Assembly: GCA_009760855.2 (NCBI GenBank)
Contig: WPIO01000005.1
Location: 10,755,001-10,819,000 of the forward strand
DNA length: 64,000 bases
DNA from: Cristatella mucedo
Lineage: Eukaryota; Bryozoa; Phylactolaemata; Cristatellidae
Reading direction: 5' to 3'
Part shown: piece by piece, positions 27,901 through 40,300 of the stretch
Numbering within the stretch: the stretch's first letter is position 1
Layout: the number at the start of each line of letters is the position of its first letter
Translations under genes and position numbers: made by a program
Notes under the pieces: generated by a model
Database searches by the model: none
Seen by the model: the letters and a program-made list of their open reading frames with translations, nothing else
Told to the model about the DNA's origin: nothing

Positions 27901-28252
27901 GTTTGATCCTGGGGTAAAATGTTCGCCTTTAACGACTTGAGATCGCGAGCTCGAGCCCTGTGGCGTATGTACTGCGCCCAGATAGAGATTTAGTTCTCGT
28001 AGGGCGTTTTATAGATGAACTATACTTTGGTCGAGAACGCGCTCGCGACAACACCACATAACAGGTCCACAGTGCATGTTTTTCTGCAATGTGGCAGTAC
28101 AAATCAAAGCATTTGCCCCGAGCAATACTTACTAACGAGGATCTTGTGGCTTCCAGTTGCAATGCTCGGCCACGAGTTCATCGAACACTCTCGTCGGTTA
28201 CTATAGGTTTCATCTTGATTCCCTAGATGTGTGGATTCTCCGGACCAGCACT

Positions 28253-28308
<56 letters not shown>

Positions 28309-31300
28309 GTGCCCAACACCAAGAACCACCAATTTCAAGACATGCAAAAGTTAGTATAAAATGCATGCATATGTTGGGTCCACTTCAAATAAAAGAACTG
28401 TAGTGCTAAGAAATGGTCACCGATGTTTCTAAGGCACCAAGGCACACATCTTGGATCTACCACCTACATTCCAATGTGCATGAAATGTGCCATGAAAGTT
28501 CTTAGTCTCTGTTACATGTAGAATGGATATGCATGCTATCACCGATGTAGCACATTTCTCATAGCCAACCACGACCGCTCCTAAGCTGCGAAGTCCAACC
28601 AGGTGTGCAGTTCCACCCTGTACGAATTACTCGCTGCCTGTATGACACTGCAGAAAGCGACCGCAAGTACTCCAGTCAATACCTGTACGCTCAGAGTCCT
28701 GTCGCTTTTCTTAACCAATTCCGATCGCGTGATTTCCTTCACTCGGTTTTGTTTCAGCCTATCTTTGACTTCCACACTCGATGGTCGGACTAAATGAAAA
28801 AACCAACTGAAAAAATCAATCATCACACACCAATTGAGAAATCAGGATGGTAAAACAATTCGGCAACCAAGAACAAGGAACATTCTTCTGCGCTAAAAGG
28901 GCTAACCAGGTCGATGAGGGTAGGGATTGTACTACCAGTAGAGACACTGACAGGATAACCATCGCAATATAAATCTATAAAAGTCATTCGACACTCTCGA
29001 GCTGTGGCTATGCCCTAATAATATTAACAGCATCAGTTTGCACGTACTGCACGGGTGAGCACGGTAACCAAACACTATTCGTACTGTAAGTTCCTGGTGA
29101 TTGGCTGAGTAGCAGCAGGAGAAGGCTGTACTGACGGTAACCGGACAATTCGTCGCAGGACGATTTGGCGTGGACAATTCGGCATGGACAATCCGGAACG
29201 ACAAATCCAAAAATTCGTCGTAGAAAATTTAAAACAGACATTTAAATCACACATTTGAATTTAGGGTTTAATTTGATAACAGTACAATATAAATAACTGA
29301 AGACCATGACTATGATTACTACGTCTGTCAAATTGTGTATTATTTCTTAGGCTAGATTTCATAATTTCAATAAGTTTTTATCTTAAAAACATGCTTTAAA
29401 TAGTGTATGACTTTTTATCACAGATGCACACAAAATTGTTTCGTTTTTAATTATTGAAATACGCCCATGAAAATTGTGCTGCTCCGAACAGTCCTGCACT
29501 TTGTTCGTGCTAAACTGTCCATGCCCACTAGTCCACAACGAATGGTCCAACCTTAATTGTCCTGCGACGAATTGTCCTAAAACCGTACGGATAGCTTACT
29601 GAATCTCAATAGTGATATTATCTATCTATATGTAATGCTAGTAGTTTTCAACTTTACTCTTGATACATGCCAAGTCATTTACCAGTATATTAGCTAAGGC
29701 GGCAGAATTAGAGCCACCAAACCATGGCTCTGAAAAACTAATGTGGAAATAGCATAAGTTTTTAGAGAAGCAATGCACAAATTGCCGAAGAATGATCTCT
29801 CGACAAGGTCGAATAATTTGCATCGTTTTAAACATGGTTGCTTCAAATTTTGATCGTTACCAAGTAACTACCCAGGCTTTCCCTCGAGTAGCTAGGGAAA
29901 TCTAACATATTCACTCCACTTTTATAAACACTGCGAGGCATAATGTTATCATAGAAAAAATTTCCTTAACTTGGTCTGAATAGAAGAAAATTCAAAATAT
30001 AATTAAATGCCCCCAGACAGGACTACCCCAGACATCTTTTGCAGCAATGTTCTAATTGTCCCAACGTATAATTCAGATAACATTAGTACTTAATGCCTCC
30101 ATTTTTCTGGGAAATCAGTCACTAATTTGTTACAAAGGTCATGTCACAGTTAACTATTTCAGTATGGCGACTCGGGAGGGAGTGAGTGAGTGAGTGAGTG
30201 AGTGAGTGAGTGAGTGAGTGAGTGAGTGAGTGAGTGAGTGAGTGAGGGAGGGAGGGAGGGAGGGAGGGAGGGAGGGAGGGAGGGAGGGAGGGGGAGGGAG
30301 GGAGGGAGGGAGGGAGGGAGGGAGGGAGGGAGGGAGGGAGGGATTCCCTCCTGCAATCCAAGATCAGCGAGGGTTGGGTTTGACGCGACAGATTACTCGA
30401 CAGATTACGTGCTAGCGCTATTAACTGATTGCATGGCTAGTCATGGTGGACAAGGGATTTGTCACCTGACTATAAATGGCTGAGCGAAAGCACGAGACAC
30501 ACTGGGTTATTAGCGCCTTGCCTCCTTAGCCCGACATTAAAGAAAAGGAAAAGGCAAGATCAGGTGGTCAAAATAAAGTAATAAATAAGGGCCAGCTAAT
30601 TCAACACTCTTATTCATATAGCAGCAGAAGAGCTTTAGTGGCAATCGCAACAGCTTTCACTGGGCAATACAAAATTGCCTGGTGCAGGACACAAACCAAC
30701 GACCCGGGTCGTGAAGAGAGAGCACCTTACCAGTAAGGTTAAGGTCGGAGATCCGAGCAGAAAAAGGACAAAGCCTTGCAAGAAGCACAATCTGAACGAG
30801 GGAGAGAGGCAGACTTCTGGACAATTGGAACTTTGCCACTCATCGCAATGATTAGCAGCAGGGGAAAATGTCTCAGAGGTGAGCACGTGCAGGAGCCACG
30901 ACTGAAATCTCATACCTTTCTTTGACCCAGAGAAAGTCCGATTGAGGAAGTCGAACACGCCGTGGCGTGGGCGCTTGCTGCTGGTTGCGCCTTCCTGATC
31001 TGGCGTGCCGTGTCTCTTCTGCAACTGCTTCAGCACGTCGAATGCATCGACGGTTCCCATTCGCTCCTTCAGCTGCATTATCTTGTCCAGCGACTTGCCT
31101 ACAGACGTACCAGTAAGTCCGAGACTGTCACAGTGCGCACCCACTCAGGCGAGCGCTGCCCAACTGGCAAGCTGCTGAACCGGCTGAAGTCAATGCAAGG
31201 CTTAGCGGAAAGGCAACTCGTCTCGATGCAGCCGAGATACGATAATGCTCCTCACTAACAGTCAGCTGCCTGCAGACACTCACCTAAAATAATGCACGAC

Positions 31301-34300
31301 ACCAGATAAGCTACGCTGCCTCCAAGGCATCGTTTGGCTAGGTGCAGCTTGATGACAGCGCCGTGGATAAAAAAAAGGAAGACTGGCAGATGCAGGGCTA
31401 CCCAGCTCTGGCAGCCCCAAGTCGAGCTAGTGAAGCGCTACCAGTGAGCGTTGCTGGTCGAGCTCTTAATGTGACGTGATAACACGACAGCTGCTAGACC
31501 GGCTACCGGCCTAGCATTTGAGCTGCAAAGAGCTGCAGGTTTCTGCCGTCGCGTTCAAACCAAACAGAATTTAGTAGTCAGTATTCGGCTTTAGCTAACC
31601 GGTCCACCGAAGTTACCCAAACCTTCGCTGCTGCAGCAGCGTGTAGCAGCTTTAACGGGTCAGGCAAGTGCAAGGGTCAGGCACGTTTGACGTCGAAGGC
31701 AGTGCAACAACGAATTCCTGTCTCCTGATTCAGCATCTCCTGATTCAGCACCGAAGGCTAGTCTAGAGTATGCGTAGTGAAATAAGCACTTTGCACTGTG
31801 AACAGTCATCAACTGATCTAACTTCAGGCACCCGCGGTCGTCGGCTACAGCCTAGGCAGCCCCCAATTTCTTCAAACTTCTACTTTGCGGTCTGCTTTGG
31901 TGATAACGGTATTTACATACTACGTAGCTCTTAGCAGTTTTTGATTTAACAATGATTCCAATAACACACACATACACAACACATTCACACACACACATAA
32001 ACTAACACACAGACTTTAGTTCTAAAGCAACGAGTAATACTGCTGTATCTCTAGGCAGTGACGGAGCCAGAGGGGGGCAGAGGGTTGGCGCCACCACAGC
32101 GGGCGGCGGCCTGGTCGGTCCGCCTCCATAATCTTACGCCCATCGACCGTCACCAACGATTCCACTCGATGAGCAACCACCGAGTTCGCATCGAATTTTG
32201 CTCTAAAATGTTTCATTAATTGCAGATTCAGCCCCACCTACATTAAAGTTTTGCAGGTCTTGCTCCCTACATACAGTTTTGCAGGTTTTGCCCCACCCTA
32301 TATGAAAATCCTGGCTCCGCCAATGTTTCTAGGGTGACGGGAAAGGACTGCTAAAAGCTCCACACTTGTCATTGGGGATCACTAGCTGCTGCCATGCGTC
32401 TTATGCTAATTTATACTCCGATATTATTCATTTGTATATCACTCTGAGCACTTAATATCTCTATCTAGGAACTTTATATATGAAGCAATGCTCGAGCCCA
32501 CGATCTCAGTCGTCAAAGGCGAGCACATTAGCTCTGGACCAAACCAGGTTGACAATACAATCTGCAATAGCATAATCCTGACCTTCCTGTGGCATAAGCT
32601 CATGTACTACAGCAGTATCCACCCAGATCTACATGTCAGATCACAAGAGCAACCAAAGGTTAGCTAGCATAACACTGGGTACTTATCCGTGGGTACTGGG
32701 TACTTATCCATCCACATAGACATGATCATAGGGGGCAATCCCATGAGTGCCACGACACAATGAAGAGCAGTTTTGAGAAGCACATGGATAGAAACATATG
32801 AGAAAAATAACCCTTCAGAGTAGATATTAAAAGGTTAGGTAGTGACAGATGCAAAATAGAGCTGACAATGTAATTCTTAACGCACGAAGCATATGTCACT
32901 GGTGTACACGGCTTCCACCAAGGATGACATCAGTAAAGTAGAGAATGAACCTTCCTTGCGATTTTAATTGCCATACGGCTAAGCTACGCTAGCAACTACT
33001 CCTGGGCTGGTTCAGCACATTCACCAACTGTGGCCAGCTCAACGACTTCGCTTGCAAGACAATGAATCTGAACAGATGCAGTTTGCTCACCTTTTGGCAA
33101 GCGCAGGATCGGTACCGGTTCGAGGCGACCTTGCATGTCACGCCCAAGTCCACGGCCACTGACGTAGCCCATTTTGCTCATCAGCTTAGATGCTATGCCC
33201 TGTAAATTCAATGCACCCTTTATGCAGAGAGGCACCAGTCGGACAGCCAATATAAGTCGATGCTGCAGTAGTTAATAAATAATCATAATAACAATAAGAC
33301 ATCTCCATTGTACACAAAGGGAAGTAAATCTCTTTTTAGACACTTAACATGCTGGAAGTAAAGCAAGTCAATTTGTTAGTGATAACATGCATACTGTCAG
33401 CATAAGCACAGAAAGGACAAGCGGACAGAGCTAATGCTGTGAAGAACAGGTGGGTTTTTAGCTGCATCTTCCATGCCGTCAAGTCGAGGGATGCCGTGAT
33501 GATGTAGTGAGTTTAGGTATTGTGAGCACACTAAACTGAATGCTAGGTGACCAAAAGATTTGAGGCTGGCTACAGGCACAGATAAACGATTGGAGTAAGC
33601 AGAGCGACTGGTGCGATGCTTGGTTCGGAAGTAGTTTGTATAGGTAGTAGACCAGTGCATGGGAATGAAAGGAACCGAAAAGTGAAAGATAAAACCTTAA
33701 GTCGATAAGCTGCTTGCCGAGGAGCCAGAGCAGGTCGGTGAGATGAGATGCAATGTGGCAGTTGTGACGTCCTTGACAGGCAAGCCAGGCGGCTGAGTTT
33801 TGCACCACACCGTAAGCATATTTTTGTAAGGCAGGAACACCTGCAAGTAATGGTTAATGACGTTCAGATGGAACGTCACTACAGCATGGACTAGCTTGGC
33901 TGGGTAACTTTATCTCAGCATTTCTAGATATTGGCCTAAGAAATCACGTTGTCACAGAAAAACGGCAAGCAGTTCTATAGGTCCATCAAAGTGCTTGGTT
34001 CATTGTGCAGTCATTACAAAACGTGGTGCTTTATTTTGGGCATGTGTAAAAGGACACTTCAGCATGTGCCCAGAAAAACAACCAAATGCTGAGGCACATC
34101 AAATAATTAAGAGGCCCCAAGCACAATTGCACAGTTATTTTCATGTGACAGTAAAATGCTTAAGTTGTAAGAGTTTACACATACAATAGCAACCAACATC
34201 TCCATCATCACATACACACGTACAGATACAGCAATAATCTGACCATCTAGTAAAGCAATAGCTGTGTGGACAAGCCAAGCTTACCCGAGTATGTGCCTCC

Positions 34301-37300
34301 CAACCTCCAGAATCATCTTGAGGCTGAGCTATAGGAGTTTCATTGCTGGTCCCTGGAGCATTCTCTGATGCTCTAGGATCATTGCAATCAATACCTGAGC
34401 TCCCAGCACTTTCTTCGAGTGATGCTACAACACGATGGAGAGGAATTACATTTCAGGTAGTAAGCACACTCGACAAAGAATCAAGCACTATATACATGTA
34501 ACTATGAGTTAAGTAAAACGATTACTCTTGCTTTTGAACAAAAAATAACAGTTGATCAAATGCAAAAAATGTACAAAAATTGTAGTAAGCACACTACAGA
34601 AACAGGTATCTGACTTCTAAAATGATATCAAAGTGTTTCTAAATATAAAAAGTCATATAACTTAATCGAGCACTCAAGGTCATAGACTAGTGAGGCATAC
34701 CGTATTCCCTTTCCCCGAACAGCATCAGGGTCCGACTGGCCATGATCGACCCATCATCTTGGATAAAGAGCAGACAGTCGGAGCTTGAGCTCAAGACCAA
34801 TGAAGGAAAACTGTTGCTCGACATACTTATTCCGATACAAGTCAAGCTACATATTTCAAGGGGTTAAATATCACAAAAACTATGCATCTAGTTAGGAGTA
34901 TAACACTATGCAATGAATACAGTTGGTGCTCTTTAATGAATACGACAAGAAAATGCAAAATATATGCAATAATATCTATTTGGATCATCAGATGACAACA
35001 ATCACACTAAATCGATAACAATTACTTTAGGTAAGCAGCATATCAATATATGATACGCAGAATCTAATGAGAGACTAAACATCCTTTCCAGTTGAGTGTG
35101 ATTGCTTGCATTATGGTAACTTGCCATGGAAAGCATTGTCGTCAGTTAAAGCTCAGCAGGTTGAATGTACAAAGCTGAATTAAATGGGCACGAGATTCCA
35201 CAAGCTGATCTAAGCGAAGGCAAAGCTTACACGATTGGGGACTCACTGCAATATTATGACAGCACAGCAACAACCAAAATACAGACATGGCAGTGGAGTT
35301 AATAGGAATCTGGATCGTGCAAGGTAAATGACAGCCAGTCAGAAAAGGGAAAAAGTGCCAGCTTGCAATACAAATTGATCTCCAATTCAAGAAGGCACGC
35401 CAACACTCATCCATATTGCCATTTAGGATGCCGAGTAAAGCTACGGCGACGGCTTGGGTCGAGTACGACCACTAGCTGTCCATCACAGCAGTCGCGAAGG
35501 TCGCAGCTCGGCACCCAATTGCAATTAAAACATATATATGCATCCAGGCAGTAGATTTATAAATAGCATGTGATAGAAATTTAAGCCAAGGCTGCAAGCC
35601 ATCTGTTATCTGTTGTATGATGAACATCCGGTTGTGTCGAGAGCTCAATCGACTGGACCGGTAAGCCACAGTTCGTAGCAGGATCGACTTTAGGGTGACA
35701 TTGTCTCAAGGCAGATGGGCTTCGGTCGTTTCCCTATTTTGCAATTACCACGGTCTCAGCTTGGAGAGCAGTCAACTGTCATCCGTGGCAAATGAATCAA
35801 TGTGTGGCAGCATGCTTTTGCCTGTTCCTGCAGCAGCACTGGAATGTGACTGAGCACCTGGCTCGGGCACAAGCTTTTGCAAAGCAATCTTGACGACCCG
35901 GATGTGGCAAGCTTGCTAGCACCAATTACAAAAAAGTTTGGGGGCTGAGCTTAAAGTACTGATGACGAATGAAAGTAGCTGAAAGCAAGTGCAGATGGCA
36001 AATAGGCGAGAATCTGATGGACAATAGTAATATGGTAGCAGAGGCCGTTGGATGACACGAAAGCTGAGATAAGTGGGCATTGACCAAAAGACTCACCGGG
36101 CTCATCCGGATGCTCATCCTGAAGAGGGATGATATGCTGGCTGGCAAGCACCCGCGTGTCCTCTTCTTTTTCGTAACCGTCAAACATCACTTGCCAGGCA
36201 TCCTCACCGCCATCGTCATTACGATGAACGTCCACGACGACACCTTTGTACCAGACTCCATCGTCGTACCGGGCAAGACATCTGTCTCCCACCGATAGGG
36301 GCCTGATTAAAAGTATGAGATGAAGGTGCTAAAAGCTTGCTTTGAGACTAGTGGTGTAACGAAGTCAAAACCGCACTCGAATATGACTGGGCTGACAAAA
36401 TGCACGACCGATGAGGTTCCACTTCTGAAAATGTCCTAGTTATAGTACGAGCAGAGCCTAGATACGACATTCAAGATTTGTTACTAGAAGATAAATGTGT
36501 GACAGTGGAAGAGCACTCCCCTGTCCACACATAATTTCCTTGAAGATTTTCTGCCATTTAGTACTTTCCAATTGCAAAGCTATCAGTGTTCTGAGGAGTT
36601 TGTTGAATGCTGACGTGAACAACTTTGGCTAGATAGAAAATAAATGTATATAATCCATTAGCTTCCACACCAGACATTTCGACCGATAGTAATTTTAGAG
36701 TTCTCGACCGACGAACGTGCCTAAGCAGTTGCAGAAGAGGGAGTTGAAGTTGCTGTTCCAGATTGGCGAACCATAGCTCCTTGAGCTCCGAATGCCAAAT
36801 CCCACTACTATTTGCACCTTTCACAAGTGCTATCCATTAAGAGATGGAGGCATTACTCGACGGAAAGATGCCTCGATGGAAGAATGTCCCAAGGGACCAC
36901 TTGCGCTGCTTGGTCGCCTGAGGATGCCGACAAGATCATCAAACGAACCCGCCGGCAGGGGTTCACAATCATCTGCTGACACCGGTAGTGCTAGCCGACT
37001 TCTTCAGCATGCATCCCATCGCCAGGGTATAGACACAAGGCATCTGCACCGAGACAGGGCACCCCCAGAGTCTACGGGTAGTTCGCCAGGCCAGGTTTGC
37101 CTCCATTGTGACACGACAACCCAGTGTGACCCACAAACAGGCTCAAGGTGTCACTAGCTGCTCGTGCACAACATTGGTTACAATCAACGGCTCAATTACG
37201 GTACTTGTAACTATTTTTTGTTTTTCCCGAAAGCTTTGACCGTCCTCCAGGCAAACCGATTCGACACAAACCCCTTGCCCAGTTGACCTTAACCACTCAA

Positions 37301-40300
37301 GAGACCTTGCTAAACCACTCATCCAGTAATAACAATGGGTGGTCTGTATGAAGAACAGGGCTGTGATCAATGAAAGCTAACGGTCTGGTCCTTACTTGGA
37401 ATTCATTGTTCACCAGGGACCATTAAAAGCCCCAAAGCCCAAGCATAAATATCATTCACCGGGTTACCCATCCTTTTTCGGAATAGGGGTGGCATAAGCC
37501 CATGCGTTCAACCAAGTGGTGGGGCCCAGCACCAAAGGGCATCGAAGGCCTGTTATTACTCGACCGTGCATGGGTAAAGGTCTACCTTGCAAGTTCAGCC
37601 CGACACCAAAGATTAGTAAACAATTTAGGATGTTTATTGTTCTAGTTTGCATTACGTATGATGGCATCTATTGCCTTTTCGACTTCATTTCAATTAATGC
37701 ATATCACCCTTGGCAAATGCTTTTGTAGTCATTTGTCTTGTGGCAATATAAAAATTTCACCTCTAAGGTGGCAATAAGATAGCAATACTACTAAGAATGT
37801 GGAATCTTGTTTCTTTACAACTGCCAAGCTAAGAAGGGCATGCCTGGCTCGATCAGAAATGGCTATATTTTGGCGTTTTTTCTTCCAACTAAACAGTATG
37901 CCGCTGAAACATCAGCTGGATTTGTAAAGTGCCACTTCACTCACAATAGGCTATCTAAGGGCCAGAAAGAAAGGACGTGCCGTGTTGTTCCGCGGTTTGA
38001 ACCAACGAGACCTGAGGCGCCGCCACTCAATTCATTTCAACAGAAGATTTCAGGAATTATATTGGGAGCGATTGCCTACGCTAGATTAATTATTGCAAGG
38101 CATACATGAGGACAGGACGTATCGTGTAAACAGACCTGAAGTTGTGAGGGGGAATATGCACTTTAATATCTGCCAAGTAACTTGTGAGACCAAGTTGCGC
38201 AAACAAGTCAGTATGTGCACAAGCACATGTGAGCTCGAGGGTGGTATCTGGGAGCGTCTGTGCAAGAGTGCTCGTACAGGCGCATTTGCATACGAGTGTC
38301 TGTGTACACACATGCATGCACACAGCACGCCTATGAGCCCAACCGTCCTACTGAGTGAGCTAAGCAGCCTTGAGGCCTCAGGGACTTTGCTGTCTTGACC
38401 ATCCACCACAGCTAGGGCCCGATAAAGCCATCAGCAGTGCTTACCTAATGAGTTTGCACAGAAGCAAGCAAAGCTCTTGAAGGATGCAATTGGCAATATA
38501 TGCAGTCCAGATCCAACATTTGAGAAGAGCATGGTGACACAAGATTGAAAGAGATAAACTTGCTCAAAGGCTAGAATTGAATGACGACAGTGCAGCAAAC
38601 CAAGGAGTGATGCTTGGGCGCGTCATCTATTCAGTTACTTGCCCATTGGCAGCGAGCTCGGTGAACTCTCGTAGACTGCTGATTTTTGTAATTTCACCAT
38701 GCGACAACCTGGAAAATGAGGTGCAACAATTATTGTCGAAGTACCAATGATGCCAAGCACAAGTGTACCTTCAAAATTCAAACCACGACAACATAGCCAG
38801 GAGTAACTGATAGCAACAAATTATATATAAGGTCTTAAGAATCAATGCATTGACCATCAATGCACGAAGCTGTAGATTTGTTTCATATTGCTGCAGTTTC
38901 ACTTTAGTTCACATTTGCAGCAATTTCTGTGACATGCAATATTTAAGCACTGAAAACATGAGATGGAGGACTACGTGGGAACTAATCGTCTCCCTTGTAC
39001 TCCAAGGGCGGCACATTACCACTTATTAGATACCCCATCAAGATATGCACAGAATGAACTTTAAATATGACAGGAGTATGGAGAAATCTCGATCTAAAAG
39101 CCTACAACACATTTAATGCTGGACAGGAGTTTACTGATTATGAATCTGTACTTTATATTCACCACGGTTAAATAAGATTGCGTTCTTGAGCTATTTTGGG
39201 AAGCGAAAGTGGAGTTACTTCACCAAATAGTTCCATTCAAGCTGTGATTTGCAGCATTCATACCGACCTTGCAAACGAATCCACCTAGCCTCCTGGTGTA
39301 CTCAAAAGTGTAAAAGACCCCGGTCCATTCAAAGGTACTTCAGAAGCTGATCGTCTGGTCAGCATATCAGCTGGTTTGGCTGCCATATTTATTTTAAAGG
39401 AGTAATTTGACAAAGTTGCCATGTTCCGAGCACGGAGCAATTAGCCATACTTGACGATGCCTTCTGAGTCACAATAACAGAGGCAGCTTAAGTTCTGATG
39501 CCTATCAATGTGTCGTATTAAGAAAAAACCGAGAAACCAGCTATGCAGCATCAGGTAAAGCCAAGTCTGTTTGACTTGCGGTGCTTAGATAACCATTGTT
39601 TGCACAATTCCAAAAGCCACTTACAGTGTCGTTTCATGACAGATCCAGACAATCTCAGCACATACTAAGTTAAGTTAAAAGGACAGTCCTGCTTACTCGA
39701 TAAAGTTATGTGCTCTACTTTCAGATATATCAGAGAAAATTCTTAAAGATGACAAGAAAATCTTCGACAGGTTAAATATTGCTTTAGGTTTCTCGGGAGT
39801 AGAGTGACAACAATGCTGGTGAACATCTAGAGGAATGTGCATAATTTAGGGTATTGCGAAGCAACAGTGAACTAGACCGGTGGATGGCCGTGGCGACTCA
39901 TAGAAAAGTAAACCGCTCAAGACATTCCAAGTCCCAGTATCGTGAACCCTCTGAACTGGCTGGACGTAAGGAAAAAAGAGCAGTCTAAGCAAGTACGGCA
40001 GGCTCCATCGAGAGGAAACATCTGCAACTACACTATGTTAAAAGTCTATATTCTGCTGGACAGTAGGAGCTATTTTGCAAGGGTTCATATGTCAAAAGTA
40101 CAGACAACGGTCATTACTCCCTACAAACTTGGCTCTTGTCAGCATAAAAAGATGATACATTTGAAATTTTCACATTTCCAATGAAAACAAGATATATTTT
40201 CGGTGCTGAATCTCTTGGGTCACATTTAGCTAGACAGAAAAACAAACCATAATTAACATGCATTTATAGTGAATTTATACAAAAAAGAGCATGGAATATT

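Larger units (their letters stand above)
22345..30910. other. ZGPAT: Large 3' intron region of ZGPAT with an unresolved exon
   Basis: This 8.6-kb stretch separates exon 10 from the last exon and must hold at least one exon entering in phase 1 and leaving in phase 0. Several short reverse-strand candidates meet that rule, for example 28133-28164 (reading LQLEATRSSL before a gtaagt donor) and 27422-27444. None is conserved enough to choose. A third reverse-strand segment ending at 23321 (donor gtaact) reads QKRARIE but has the wrong entry phase. Most of the rest is repeats, listed separately. Confidence 0.5.
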
